A stretch of DNA of 64,000 nt from Adlercreutzia equolifaciens. Its GTDB lineage: Bacteria > Actinomycetota > Coriobacteriia > Coriobacteriales > Eggerthellaceae. The position numbers and the translations under genes are program-made. A model generated the notes under the pieces. The model had not been told where the DNA came from and searched no databases. It worked only from the letters and a program-made list of their open reading frames with translations. The DNA lies in assembly GCF_029076695.1 (NCBI RefSeq), contig NZ_JARFIK010000001.1, positions 248,001 through 312,000 of the forward strand, given 5' to 3'. Positions 9,184-18,552 of the stretch are shown here, piece after piece (the first letter of the stretch is position 1; each line of letters begins with the position of its first letter).

Positions 9184-9843
9184 TTACGCCACCTCCCCGT
9201 CATCGCCGCCAACGCCCTTGACGTCGGCCAAAGGCAAGCGATCGTCGTGAATGTCAAAGACGCCCGACACGTAGGCCGAGGTTTCCAGGGTATACACCGG
9301 CTCGACCGTACGGTCCACCAGCGTCAACTCGTAGACGGCCTTCTCGGCATCGGGCGTATCGATGCCGACCACGTCCTGCTGGTCCCACACGTTGATGGTG
9401 GCATGGAACAAGGTGCCGGCCGCCGTGGGCTCGGCCGCCACTTCGCGCACAAGCAGCAGGTTGTCCTGGTACACCACGTTCGTGTCGGTCTCGTCAGCCG
9501 CCATAGACTGCGCTCCCACCACAGCCTGGGGGTCGGCGGCAAACTGCTCGGCGGAATTCGATGCCATGATAAGGGCGTCCATCAGCTGGGCGCTCTCGCG
9601 ACCGCTGTTTTCCGCATCGGCGTTGAGCGACATGAGCACGGCCAGCGAGCCCGTCAGGAACACCAGCAGCAGCAACGCCTCCACAATGAAGGCGGCACCG
9701 GGCCAGACGGCCCGATCGGCGCGGGCGCGGCCCACGTGCTGATGATAGCGCTCCAGGCGACGATCGCCCTCGCGCACGCCCGCGGCGTGGGTGGCCACCG
9801 AGTAGTCGGCCATGGACCGGCGCTTGGAAGATCCTCCGGCCAT
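9184..9843 (-). CDS. Minor-pilin-like membrane-anchored protein
   Basis: A 219-residue protein with a basic N-terminus of about 48 residues, a strong hydrophobic helix (AAFIVEALLLLVFLTGSLAV) and an extracytoplasmic domain of about 150 residues. A Glu inside the hydrophobic helix recalls the Glu5 of type IV pilins, although there is no clear prepilin peptidase site before it. The start overlaps the stop of the preceding gene by one base (TGATG). Its place in the pilC-pilT run supports a pilus or pseudopilus component; exact function unknown. Confidence 0.7.
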   Translation of the reverse strand: MAGGSSKRRSMADYSVATHAAGVREGDRRLERYHQHVGRARADRAVWPGAAFIVEALLLLVFLTGSLAVLMSLNADAENSGRESAQLMDALIMASNSAEQFAADPQAVVGAQSMAADETDTNVVYQDNLLLVREVAAEPTAAGTLFHATINVWDQQDVVGIDTPDAEKAVYELTLVDRTVEPVYTLETSAYVSGVFDIHDDRLPLADVKGVGGDDGEVA

Positions 9844-10466
9844 CAGCGCTCACCTCCCCCGCAGCGCAGCGCCACCGTTACCTGCCCGGCATCGGTGGTA
9901 ATGGTCAGCAGCCCGTTTTCGTAGGAGAAATCGAACATCGAGGCTTTTACGATCGGCGTGGCCTTCTCAGGATCGTAGGGCGCGTCGGCCAACGCATACT
10001 CCTCCATGATGGTGTCGTCGTAGCGGTAGAGGCGCGTCTCGTAGACGCCGGAATCGATGGTCTCGCGCAGCACCAGAGCGGGCCCTTGCAAAAGGCTGCC
10101 CTCGGTAACCTCGGCGCTCTCGGCCATGGCGGCCTGACCCAGCTGGGTGTCGCCCTCGGCCAGCTCCAGCGTAACCTCTTCGCCGGTGACCCAGGCGCGG
10201 GCCACCGCGTCAATCTGATCGTTGGCGCGCACGTCGTTGGCCAACAGCGTCAGGGAGAGGCGCTGATTGTCGGCCACTTCGCCTTCTTGATGGAGCGCTT
10301 TATAAACGTTTGTACCCGCCAGAATGGCCATCAGCAGCGTGATCACAAACAGCGCGAACAGGATGCCAGTGAACACGCGACCGAAATCGCGCTCGCGGCG
10401 GCGGGGGTTGCCGCCGTAGGCCTTGCCCGTGGCTTGGGCGCTCATGGCGGTGGCAGATTTGCTCAT
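9843..10466 (-). CDS. DUF4860-like pilus-cluster protein
   Basis: A 207-residue protein. The basic N-terminus is followed by a hydrophobic helix at about residues 32-50 (TGILFALFVITLLMAILAG) and then a NVYKAL...LSLTLLANDVRANDQ pattern that resembles DUF4860 proteins found in pilus-type loci; the family assignment is from memory. The frame is open further upstream, but those residues overlap the neighbouring gene out of frame. The ATG at 10466, overlapping the upstream stop by four bases (ATGA), is therefore chosen. It ends in a Cys-containing tail (LRCGGGER). Confidence 0.7.
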   Translation of the reverse strand: MSKSATAMSAQATGKAYGGNPRRRERDFGRVFTGILFALFVITLLMAILAGTNVYKALHQEGEVADNQRLSLTLLANDVRANDQIDAVARAWVTGEEVTLELAEGDTQLGQAAMAESAEVTEGSLLQGPALVLRETIDSGVYETRLYRYDDTIMEEYALADAPYDPEKATPIVKASMFDFSYENGLLTITTDAGQVTVALRCGGGER

Positions 10467-10786
10467 CGGGGCATCACCACCACGCTGGGAGGCACATTCG
10501 CCGCAAAGGCCTCGTAGGTAACAACGTAATCGGCGTGGTTCACAATCAAGCCGTAGTGCTCTTCCAAATAGGTGAGGGAAGCGGGGTACGCTCCCTCTAC
10601 CGCGGCGCACTGCAAGGCGGCGTCCATCACGGCGTTGCGCACCGACAGGGCACTTTGGGCCTCGGCCTCCACGTTCGCCGAGTCCCAGGTGAACCACAGC
10701 ACCACGGCAAGCACCACGGCCACAATGGCGCCGACCACGCGGCGCGCCTGGCGCTTCTTAGTTGCAGCTGTCCGTCCGTGAATCAT
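10463..10786 (-). CDS. Small single-pass protein of the pilus cluster
   Basis: A 107-residue protein with a Lys/Arg-rich N-terminus, one hydrophobic helix (about residues 16-33, VVGAIVAVVLAVVLWFTW) and a short external domain. The segment GAYPASLTYLEEHYGL resembles the GxYPxxL pattern after the helix of many pseudopilins. The start is uncertain: a TTG at 10798 would overlap the pilC stop, whereas the ATG at 10786 begins four bases after it. The 3' end overlaps the next gene by four bases. Probable pseudopilin or assembly factor. Confidence 0.65.
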   Translation of the reverse strand: MIHGRTAATKKRQARRVVGAIVAVVLAVVLWFTWDSANVEAEAQSALSVRNAVMDAALQCAAVEGAYPASLTYLEEHYGLIVNHADYVVTYEAFAANVPPSVVVMPR

Positions 10787-10790
10787 GGCT

Positions 10791-11843
10791 CTAGCCAATC
10801 GATCCCATGATGCCGATGAGCGGCATCATGACCGAAATGAGCGTGGCGCCCACGGCAATGGTCAGAAACGCCGCCAGCGCGGGCTCGATGTTGTCGATGG
10901 CGGAGTCAATTTGCAGAATGGCATCGTCGAAGAAGTTGGCCGACAGGCGGTCGAGGGCCGCGTCGAGCGAGCCCGAGCGCGTGCCGATGGTCAGCATGCG
11001 CGCATGGATCTGCTCGAACACCTCGGCCTCGCTAATGGCCTGGGCCAGCGACCGCGGCTGGGCGGCGTCGATCATGAGCCCGTAGGCGGCTTGGCCCTTG
11101 GCTTTGAGCCCCGCATGCTCTACGACTTCCAGGGCCTCTTTCATGGCCATATCGGTGTTCACGCCCGAAGCGGTGTAGGCGGCCAGGGCCGAGGCGAAGC
11201 GCGACACGGCCAGCTGCTCCATGGCCGGGCGCGTAGTGGGGAACTTCTCGAACAGATGCATGACCGTCATGCGGCCGCTTTCCGAACGCGAGGCCACCAC
11301 CAGGCCCAACGCCGCAATGGTGCACACCAGGGTAATGCCCAAAGCCACCCAGCCAATGCCAATGGACAGCCCCACGGCGTTGAACGAGCCGTTGGTCAGC
11401 GAGCCGGCCATGGACACGTACACGTCCTCGAACACCGGCAGGATGATAATGACCGTAAAGGCCAGGATAAGACTCATGATGCACAGCAGCGCCGCCGGAT
11501 AGCCCACGGCCGAGCGAATTTTCGCGAACAGGCGGTCCTCTTCATCGTAGTAGACGCCCAGGGCCCGCAGCACTTCTTCCAAACGACCGGCGTTCTCGCC
11601 CACGCCCACCATGTCCACCGCATAGCGCGGGAAGGCACCGGACTCCCGCATGGCCTGGGCTAGGTTCTGGCCCCGATTCAGCGTGCGGTATACCGACTCG
11701 CAGGTGGTCTGAAGAGCCGTGTCGCCGATGTCCTCGGACAACATGCCCACGGCTTCGTCGGTTTGGATGCCGGCCGCCAGCATCATGGCGACGCTCTCGC
11801 AGAAAAGGCTGATGCCTGCGCTGTCGAGTTTTGGTTTGGCCAT
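10791..11843 (-). CDS. pilC: Type II secretion/type IV pilus inner-membrane platform protein (PilC/GspF family)
   Basis: A 350-residue polytopic protein with two repeats of the GspF domain. Each repeat begins with a cytoplasmic helical bundle (FCESVAMMLAAGIQTDEAVG and SRFASALAAYTASGVNTDMA) and is followed by hydrophobic helices near residues 130-150, 175-200 and 320-345. The motif of a Gly followed by an acidic residue after the helical bundle, and the length, fit PilC/GspF. The protein forms the membrane platform on which PilB/PilT-type ATPases act. The gene starts 14 bases after the transglutaminase lipoprotein gene and is followed by the small anchored proteins. Confidence 0.85.
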   Translation of the reverse strand: MAKPKLDSAGISLFCESVAMMLAAGIQTDEAVGMLSEDIGDTALQTTCESVYRTLNRGQNLAQAMRESGAFPRYAVDMVGVGENAGRLEEVLRALGVYYDEEDRLFAKIRSAVGYPAALLCIMSLILAFTVIIILPVFEDVYVSMAGSLTNGSFNAVGLSIGIGWVALGITLVCTIAALGLVVASRSESGRMTVMHLFEKFPTTRPAMEQLAVSRFASALAAYTASGVNTDMAMKEALEVVEHAGLKAKGQAAYGLMIDAAQPRSLAQAISEAEVFEQIHARMLTIGTRSGSLDAALDRLSANFFDDAILQIDSAIDNIEPALAAFLTIAVGATLISVMMPLIGIMGSIG

Positions 11844-11857
11844 GGTCTCCCCTGTTC

Positions 11858-12820
11858 CTAATAGGTGTATCGATCGGTATAGCTGGTCCCGTCGCCGATG
11901 GTGCTTGCGGCACCGCTGGCGGCGAAGGTCAAGTCAACCCGAGACCAGTCGTTTGGCTTTATGCTGATTTCAACGCTCACCCATTCCCCATCAATATATA
12001 CCATGTTCCAGGCGTGATAGACGTTATCAGGGGAAACGTAGCCGGTTACCACCTTGCAAGGTATCCCGAGGCTGCGCAGCATGGCGGCGCCCAGGGAAGC
12101 GTAGTCGAAGCAAATGCCCGTGCCCGAGGCAAGGGTCTCGTCGGGGTTGGGCACGTAGCCGGTTACCTCGGCCAACTGGACGGCCTTGTCGTGGTCGTAG
12201 GTGATGTTGTCCACCACCCACTCGTAGATGTTGCGCACAATGTCGGCCTGGTTGGCGCAGCCCTGGGCCAGTTCGCGCGCCTTCGCCGTCACGGCCGAGG
12301 ACTCGTCGTAATCCACGAACATGTTGGGCACCAGGAAGGGTGCCACATCGCTGTTCAGCTTCACGTTCTCGATGACGCTGAACAGCTCGACATAGTTGTT
12401 GCCCGAAGTGTTCTGCATAACGCGGAAGTTGTAGGGGCCGTCGCCCATGTTGAGCGGCACCACAATGGGCGTGTTGTCGCCGGGCAGATCGTAGTTGTAG
12501 CTCATCTCGCCCTTGCTCACCTGGAACTTCAGTCGCGACGAGCTGGTAGCCGCCGCGCCCACATAGCCCTCGGCCAGACACGAGGTGTCGATGGCGCAGT
12601 CATTGCCGGTTTGGGCGGCATCGCTGTGGAAGGCCGACAGGGAAAGAGAAGAGGGCGGAGTGTAGTCGGGACCGGACGTGGAGCCGCCATCGCCCTCGGC
12701 CGCCGCAGAGCTGCCGCCACCGGCGCCGCCTTCGCCACCACCGCAGCCAACCAGGGAGAACGCCAGCACAAGGGCAACGCACCCTCCCAAGAAGCGGCGA
12801 TATGTCGACGGACGGGCCAT
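11858..12820 (-). CDS. Transglutaminase-like lipoprotein
   Basis: A 320-residue exported protein. The N-terminus is a lipoprotein signal with lipobox LVGC (Cys about residue 26) followed by a Gly/Ser-rich linker. A transglutaminase-like (papain-fold) domain occupies roughly residues 190-300: the nucleophile Cys in ASGTGICFDYASL, the His in NVYHAWNMVYIDGEW and a downstream acidic residue form the expected triad. Such domains act as proteases or crosslinkers, or bind wall peptides. The gene starts four bases after the hybrid kinase gene and precedes pilC, so it could act on the pilus or sheath at the cell surface; that role is inference. Confidence 0.85.
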   Translation of the reverse strand: MARPSTYRRFLGGCVALVLAFSLVGCGGGEGGAGGGSSAAAEGDGGSTSGPDYTPPSSLSLSAFHSDAAQTGNDCAIDTSCLAEGYVGAAATSSSRLKFQVSKGEMSYNYDLPGDNTPIVVPLNMGDGPYNFRVMQNTSGNNYVELFSVIENVKLNSDVAPFLVPNMFVDYDESSAVTAKARELAQGCANQADIVRNIYEWVVDNITYDHDKAVQLAEVTGYVPNPDETLASGTGICFDYASLGAAMLRSLGIPCKVVTGYVSPDNVYHAWNMVYIDGEWVSVEISIKPNDWSRVDLTFAASGAASTIGDGTSYTDRYTY

Positions 12821-12824
12821 GGGC

Positions 12825-15821
12825 TTACAACCACTCGTTCAGCGTTTTCACCAGAAGCTCGATTTCCATGGGCTTCGACATGTGGGCGTTCATGCCCGCC
12901 GCGCGGGCGCGGGCCACGTCGTCGGCGAAGGCGTCCGCCGTCAGCGCCACAATGGGAATTTCGCCCAAATCCGTACGCGGATCGATGACGATGCCGTCAA
13001 GGCCCTTGCCCTCGGCCGAGGCGCGGATGGCGCTGGCCGCCTGATAGCCGTTCATGACGGGCATTTGGATATCCATGAACACCAAGTCATAGTGGCCGGG
13101 CTCGGCATCCAGCAGCATCTCCACGGCCCGGCGACCGTTTTCGGCGTGATCCACCTCGAGGCCCGTCATGCCCAGAATGTCCAGGGCAATGGCCGCAGCA
13201 ATGGAATTATCCTCGGTCAACAGCACCCGGTGTCCGCTGAAGTCGCTTTGCTGCAGCACCTCGTACTCGCTGACCGGCTCGCCCGACTCTTCCTCCAGCA
13301 GCCCCTTCATCACATGAATGAGGCGGCTGCGGAACAGCGGTTTGGAGATGAAGGCATCGACGCCCACTGAGCGCGCCTCCTGCTCCACAGCCGTCCAGTC
13401 GTAGGCGGAAAGAATGATGATGGGCAGATCCTCGGTGACTATCTCGCGAATTTCACGGGCGGCCTCGATGCCGCTTTTGCCGGGCATCTTCCAGTCCAGA
13501 ATGATGGCCACGTAGTCGCGGGCCTCCTCGACGGCGCGGCGCACCGCCTCCACTGCCTCTTCGCCCGAAAGCACGTAGTCGGCTTCCATACCCACACTGT
13601 GCAGCAGCTCGCAGGCGCTTTCGCAGGAGGCTTCCTCGTCGTCGGCCACCAGCACGCGCAGCCCCTCGAAGGTGGACAGATCGTGGGAGTCGCCCTCGCG
13701 CAGTTTCATGTACACGGTGACGGTGAAGGTGGTGCCCTCGCCCAGCTTGCTCTGCACGTCGATGGTGCCGTTCATGAGGTTTACTACCGAGCGCACAATG
13801 GACATGCCCAGGCCCGTGCCCTCCACCTTGGTAACGCGGGAATCGTTGGCGCGGGTGAAGGGCTCGAACACCTTCTTCACGAAGTCCTCGGACATGCCGC
13901 AGCCGGTGTCCGAGAAGGTAAACTCGTAACATCCCGAGCCCTTGATGCGGCTGGGCAGCTCCTTGATGCGCAGGCTGACGGTGCCTCCCTCGGGAGTGAA
14001 CTTCACCGAGTTGCCCATGATGTTCACGAACACCTGCTGCAGACGCATGGGGTCGCCCACCACATGCTCGTGCTCGATGTCGGCAATTTCCACCTTGAGC
14101 TCAAGCTTCTTGTCGTTGATCTGCGGCGTCATGATGGACAGCAGGCTCTCCACCGTTTCGGGCAGGTCGAAGTCCTCCTCCGACAGGCCCAAGTTGCCGC
14201 TCTCGATCTTCGCCATGTCCAGCACCTCGTTGATGAGGCCCAGCAGATGGCGGCTGGACGTGGTGATCTTCGTCAGGCAGTCCTTCACGCGCTCCGGATC
14301 GTCCAGGTACATGGTAGCAATGGCCGTCAGCCCCATGATAGAGTTCATGGGCGTGCGGATGTCGTGGGACATGGAGTTCAGGAAGTCGCTCTTGGCCTTC
14401 GAGGCGCGCTCGGCCTCGCGGAACGCGTCTTCCAGGGCATTGTGGTTGGCAATCTCGCGCTCCTTGACGTCGGTGACGTCCTGCACCGACATGAGCACGC
14501 TTTGCACCACGCCGTTATTGTCGCGCACCAGGGGAATCATGGAGGCCTGGTTCCACGACACGTCGCCCGTCTCCGGGTCGGTGAGGCGGTACTCAAGATG
14601 CAGGTAGGGCACGTCCGCCGTCAGATGCTCCTGAATGTACTCGGGCGTGAGCATGGCCTTCATGCGGTCGGCTTCTTCCTCATCGGAGAAGCGCGTCTGC
14701 CAGTAATAGCGGAACATGTTGTATTCGCCATGACGCGGCAAATCGTCCTTGATGCCGTCGTCCTTCAAGTACTCGTAGGTATTGTGCACAAGATCGATGA
14801 CGGCGAATCGCTGGAATAGCGCCAGCGACGAGTTGACTATGCCCGTTACGTGCTCGCTCTCCGACAGCAGCTTCGAGCGTTGGCGAATGGACTGCACCAG
14901 GAAGTAGGCAGCCACACCGGCCAGAGCCAAGGCCACCAGCGCCACGAACACCATGCCGGCCAAGTTGGCGCGCGCCGTCATAGCATCCGTAATGGAGCTG
15001 GGGAAGGTGCGCATGAGCATCCAGTCGTAGTCGGGCAACTGCATGACGTAGGCCATGCCGCTTCCCGCATCGCCCTTGTAGTCGAACGTGACGGAGGAGC
15101 CGTTATGGAAGGCTTCTTCCAAGTCGGCACGGGTGATGTCGCTCGACGAGCCGTTCTCGAAGTAGAGATCCTGGGCATTGTCTACTTCATTGGCGTAAAC
15201 CATAGAAGAAGAGTGCGCCACCACGGTGCCGTCACGAGTGCAGAGGTAGGTGCTTGTCTGCTCACCGAAGAAGTAGGTGGCCAGGAAGTCCTCCATGGAG
15301 TCTTCGCGATAGGCGCCGGCAATGACGCCGATGACTTCACCGTCGTAGCGCAGGGGGGTATAGAAGATGACTGACAGGTCACCGTAGAAGAGCGAATCGT
15401 CGGTGGCACAGACGCCCGAGTCGCCCTCGATACCGCGCACGTAGTACTCGCGATCGGAGGCGTCGCCAGCCTGGCCCCGGTCGTCGACGGTCAAGCCGTC
15501 CATGGCCGAAAACGTGACGTAGTCGAACTTCGTGGTTTCAGCGAGCACCTTGATGCCCTCGATGCTGGCCTCATCGGCGCTCGTCAAGCCTCGTTCGTAC
15601 ATAGCGGACAGCAGTTTGACCTCGGTTTGAGAGTCGGTCATCCACTCGCTGATGCGCCGCGCCGACTGCTGGGTAGAGCCTTGCAGATACTGGGCGTTCT
15701 GATCGTTGATGCGCGCAGCATTCATAGAGATAAACACCGCGAACGCCGCCATGACCACCGCAATGGCCAATACCACGACAATAATGCGGCCGCTTTTTAT
15801 CTTACTATCCGTTCCGGTCAT
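12825..15821 (-). CDS. Hybrid sensor kinase: Cache-PAS-HisKA-HATPase-REC-REC
   Basis: A 998-residue membrane kinase. A helix at about residues 13-33 and another near 290-312 enclose a Cache-type extracytoplasmic ligand-binding domain. A PAS-like domain follows, then HisKA with the acceptor in SMSHDIRTPMNSI, then HATPase_c (NIMGNSVKFTPEGG as N-box, SDTGCGMS, GTGLGMSIV). Two receiver domains end the protein; both keep their acidic pocket and phospho-acceptor (VADDEE/LDWKMPG and TEDNS/MDIQMPVMNG) and the Lys-Pro. With the separate Hpt protein encoded next to it and the REC-HD-GYP-GGDEF protein, it would form a His-Asp-His-Asp phosphorelay. The ligand is unknown. Confidence 0.9.
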   Translation of the reverse strand: MTGTDSKIKSGRIIVVVLAIAVVMAAFAVFISMNAARINDQNAQYLQGSTQQSARRISEWMTDSQTEVKLLSAMYERGLTSADEASIEGIKVLAETTKFDYVTFSAMDGLTVDDRGQAGDASDREYYVRGIEGDSGVCATDDSLFYGDLSVIFYTPLRYDGEVIGVIAGAYREDSMEDFLATYFFGEQTSTYLCTRDGTVVAHSSSMVYANEVDNAQDLYFENGSSSDITRADLEEAFHNGSSVTFDYKGDAGSGMAYVMQLPDYDWMLMRTFPSSITDAMTARANLAGMVFVALVALALAGVAAYFLVQSIRQRSKLLSESEHVTGIVNSSLALFQRFAVIDLVHNTYEYLKDDGIKDDLPRHGEYNMFRYYWQTRFSDEEEADRMKAMLTPEYIQEHLTADVPYLHLEYRLTDPETGDVSWNQASMIPLVRDNNGVVQSVLMSVQDVTDVKEREIANHNALEDAFREAERASKAKSDFLNSMSHDIRTPMNSIMGLTAIATMYLDDPERVKDCLTKITTSSRHLLGLINEVLDMAKIESGNLGLSEEDFDLPETVESLLSIMTPQINDKKLELKVEIADIEHEHVVGDPMRLQQVFVNIMGNSVKFTPEGGTVSLRIKELPSRIKGSGCYEFTFSDTGCGMSEDFVKKVFEPFTRANDSRVTKVEGTGLGMSIVRSVVNLMNGTIDVQSKLGEGTTFTVTVYMKLREGDSHDLSTFEGLRVLVADDEEASCESACELLHSVGMEADYVLSGEEAVEAVRRAVEEARDYVAIILDWKMPGKSGIEAAREIREIVTEDLPIIILSAYDWTAVEQEARSVGVDAFISKPLFRSRLIHVMKGLLEEESGEPVSEYEVLQQSDFSGHRVLLTEDNSIAAAIALDILGMTGLEVDHAENGRRAVEMLLDAEPGHYDLVFMDIQMPVMNGYQAASAIRASAEGKGLDGIVIDPRTDLGEIPIVALTADAFADDVARARAAGMNAHMSKPMEIELLVKTLNEWL

Positions 15822-15883
15822 GAACCTTTCCTTCCGGAAGCCGCGCTGCGCACCCCCATGTACGACGCCGCCTTTTCCGCTTG

Positions 15884-16246
15884 CTAGATGATAGCGATGG
15901 AGTCGACCACCAAGGAATAGGCGTCACGCACCGCCGGCAGCAGCTCGGGCACCTTCTCCAGCGCCGCCGGCATGCCGGCATCGTCCAGGCGCAGAGCGTC
16001 GGACAACGCCGCCGACGCCTCGAACAGCGGCGTGAAGCCCAAGTCGCGGCTGACGCCCTTCAGGGTGTGAGCGCCGCGGTAGGCCTCGGGGAAATCCCCT
16101 GCTTCCAGGGCATTCTCCAGGGTTTGCAGAGAGGTGTCCTGCAGGAAGATCTTCGCGAACTTCTCGATGCGCTCGTCGGTGAGCAAGCGGCCGCGCACCG
16201 TTTCCAGGTCGCCGCCCATGGCAGCGTAGGCAATCTCCAAAGACAT
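15884..16246 (-). CDS. Histidine phosphotransfer (Hpt) protein
   Basis: A 120-residue all-helical protein of typical Hpt size. The phosphorylated His is in AHTLKGVSRDLGF, the standard HxxKG signature. It is encoded between the REC-HD-GYP-GGDEF gene (32 bases upstream) and the hybrid kinase gene (62 bases downstream), an arrangement that strongly suggests it shuttles phosphate from the kinase receivers to the REC domain of the c-di-GMP protein. An AAGGAG-type site precedes the ATG. Confidence 0.9.
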   Translation of the reverse strand: MSLEIAYAAMGGDLETVRGRLLTDERIEKFAKIFLQDTSLQTLENALEAGDFPEAYRGAHTLKGVSRDLGFTPLFEASAALSDALRLDDAGMPAALEKVPELLPAVRDAYSLVVDSIAII

Positions 16247-16278
16247 GTCGTTTCTCCTTAACTGTTGGTACGGCCGCG

Positions 16279-18402
16279 CTACTGGCCCTCTTCTCCGGCA
16301 TCGATGCCCGACAGCGCCGTGTGGCTGCCGTCGGTCAGGGAATGCTGCTCTTCTTCGTTCAGATCGTCATAGAAGACGAAACCGCCGCGCCCGCTGCGCT
16401 TCATGTGGTACAGGGCCACGTCGGCACGACGGAACAGCTCGTCGTAGTCGCGCACGCCGCCCTCGGTGGTGGCCACGCCCATGGACACCGACAGCGGGAA
16501 GCCCTCGAATTCGCCTTCCAGCGAGCCGTGGATGCGCTCGATAAGCGGCTGCGGATTGACCGGGCACTCCATGCACAGCAGGAACTCGTCGCCGCCCACG
16601 CGGGCCACAATGTCGTCGCCGCGGACGCTGTCCTGCAGACGACTGGCGAAGTGCTGCAGCACCTTATCGCCGAACTGATGGCCGTAGTTATCGTTGGCCT
16701 GCTTGAACAGGTCAAGATCGCACACGGCCAGCACGAAGCGATCGGTATCGCGGTCGCGATCCTGGCCGTCGCCCAAACGGTCGGCGATAACCTTGCGGGC
16801 AAAGGCGCCGTTCACCACTTCCGTAAGCGGATCGTGGTAGGCCTTGAACTGCAAGTCGCGCAGCTGGGCCTGCTGATCGTCGATGTCGATGAACTTGCCG
16901 ATAGAGCCCATGTAGGACGGCGGGTTCTCCTCGCTCCACAAGGCGCGGGCCAGCGCATGGAGCCAGCGCGTCTCGCCCTCCACGGTCACCTGCATCTCCA
17001 TGTCCACCACCGGGTCGTCCGGAGTGGTGGCGCGCAGCAGCGTGCTCATGGCCGTCAAGTTCTCCGAGCCGAACACCTGACAGAAGGCCTCGTCGTTATA
17101 GGGATCCATGACAATTTCCGGCAGGCCCAGCTTGCGCTCGGACCAGTCGGACAGCACGATCATGGGCGGTTCCTCGGTAAACTCGAACTGCACCTCGTTG
17201 CTCATGGAGGCGAAGAAGTGGTACTTCATGCGCTCGTAGTCCAGCAGCTCCAGGGTGCGGCTGGATACCTCGGCGTCGCCGGCCGCATCGAGGGCCGTTT
17301 CCACCAAACGCTGCGTATCGTTCGTGACCTCGCGGCCCGTGACGCCGCGGTTCAGACGGCTTTCCAGCTCGCCGGCCACCTCGGTGAGGCACTGGAGGAT
17401 AAGCGGGTTGAAGGTGCCGCACTCCCCGTCGCGAATCATGCGCAGGGCCTCTTCGTGGCTGAAGGGGGGCTTGTACACGCGGGGGCTGGTCAGGGCGTCG
17501 TACACATCGGCCAGCGCCACCACTTGGGCCGAGATGGGAATCTCCTCGCCCTTCAAGCCGTCGGGATACCCGCGGCCGTCGTAGCGCTCGTGGTGCCAGC
17601 GGCAAATTTCCCAGGCCACCTTCACCAGCTTCTCGTCCTTGTACAGCTCCAGATCGTCCAGCATCTGGGCACCCACGGCCGAGTGCGTCTTCATGATGGC
17701 GAACTCTTCGTCAGTGAAGCGGCCCGGCTTGTTGAGAATTTCCTCCGGGATGGCAATCTTGCCGATGTCGTGCAAGCTGGATGCCATGGAGATGAGCGAG
17801 ATGTCCTCGGGGGTCAGGTCGTACTGATCGGTCAGGCGCACCAAGTGAGTAAGGATCATCTCGGTCATGGCCTGCACATTCAGCACGTGCATGCCGCTTT
17901 CGCCGTTGCGGAACTCCACAATGTGCGACAGGATGTACACCATGAGGTTGTTGGACTTCTCGCGCTCGTACACCTGGTCGGCCACCATGCCCATAAGGTT
18001 GCGCTGCTTCTGGTACAGCATGAGCGTGTTCATGACGCGGCGACGCACGATGTTCACGTCATAGGGACGGTTGATGAAGTCGGTAACGCCCAACTCGTAG
18101 GCACGCTCGATATAGGCCGCGTCGGATTCGGCGGACACCATAATGACCGGAATGTCCTTGATCCACCCGTTGCGGTTCATGACCTCAAGCACGCCAAAGC
18201 CGTCCATCTGCGGCATGACGTAGTCGAGCAGCACCAACGAGATGCCCGAGCCTTCTTTCTGCATAACCGCCACGGCCTGCTTGCCGTCCTCGGCCTCCAG
18301 AATACGGAAGCTGTCGCCGATCATGTCGGCGAGCAGCGCTCGATTCAGCATCGAGTCATCGACGATGAGGATAGTCTGCTTATTGTTCAAGCTCGTGTTG
18401 AT
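16279..18402 (-). CDS. Response regulator with HD-GYP and GGDEF domains
   Basis: About 707 residues from the chosen start. An N-terminal receiver (LIVDDSMLNR, LLDYVMPQMDG) is followed by an HD-GYP phosphodiesterase domain (SSLHDIGKIAIP, HHERYDGRGYPDGLKG), a PAS-like region and a C-terminal diguanylate cyclase domain with intact GGDEF (ARVGGDEFLL). It could both make and degrade c-di-GMP under phosphorelay control. The start is odd: an AAGGAG site is followed after six bases by ATC at 18402, where the receiver fold should begin, and no ATG, GTG or TTG lies at a suitable distance. The frame stays open to an ATG at 18528, inside a hairpin and without a clear ribosome site. The next in-frame alternative is TTG at 18390. 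Confidence 0.85.
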   Translation of the reverse strand: MNTSLNNKQTILIVDDSMLNRALLADMIGDSFRILEAEDGKQAVAVMQKEGSGISLVLLDYVMPQMDGFGVLEVMNRNGWIKDIPVIMVSAESDAAYIERAYELGVTDFINRPYDVNIVRRRVMNTLMLYQKQRNLMGMVADQVYEREKSNNLMVYILSHIVEFRNGESGMHVLNVQAMTEMILTHLVRLTDQYDLTPEDISLISMASSLHDIGKIAIPEEILNKPGRFTDEEFAIMKTHSAVGAQMLDDLELYKDEKLVKVAWEICRWHHERYDGRGYPDGLKGEEIPISAQVVALADVYDALTSPRVYKPPFSHEEALRMIRDGECGTFNPLILQCLTEVAGELESRLNRGVTGREVTNDTQRLVETALDAAGDAEVSSRTLELLDYERMKYHFFASMSNEVQFEFTEEPPMIVLSDWSERKLGLPEIVMDPYNDEAFCQVFGSENLTAMSTLLRATTPDDPVVDMEMQVTVEGETRWLHALARALWSEENPPSYMGSIGKFIDIDDQQAQLRDLQFKAYHDPLTEVVNGAFARKVIADRLGDGQDRDRDTDRFVLAVCDLDLFKQANDNYGHQFGDKVLQHFASRLQDSVRGDDIVARVGGDEFLLCMECPVNPQPLIERIHGSLEGEFEGFPLSVSMGVATTEGGVRDYDELFRRADVALYHMKRSGRGGFVFYDDLNEEEQHSLTDGSHTALSGIDAGEEGQ

Positions 18403-18513
18403 GGCTCTCTCCTTCCATCGGCGGCTTTGGTTCTTTTTCAGCGCCCCACAGCGCCTGCTCTCTGCCAAGCGCCCCACGCGCCTGGGTGCGCACCCCCTTT
18501 CGGGCGGAGTGCC

Positions 18514-18536
18514 CACCGGACGCCTCACGTCCGGTG
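18514..18536. other. 9-bp hairpin between the PaaK-like gene and the c-di-GMP gene
   Basis: CACCGGACG and CGTCCGGTG are perfect arms around a five-base loop, starting 16 bases past the stop of the CoA-ligase gene on the minus strand. No T-run follows. It may be a transcript-stabilising or attenuating structure; the upstream ATG candidate of the following gene (18528) lies inside it. Confidence 0.4.
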
Positions 18537-18552
18537 CCTCCCGGGCCGCCGC

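Noticed and set aside
9843-10697. Longer 284-residue form of the DUF4860-like gene
   Set aside because: Its first 77 residues overlap the neighbouring gene in another frame; ATGA overlap at 10463-10466 gives a better start.
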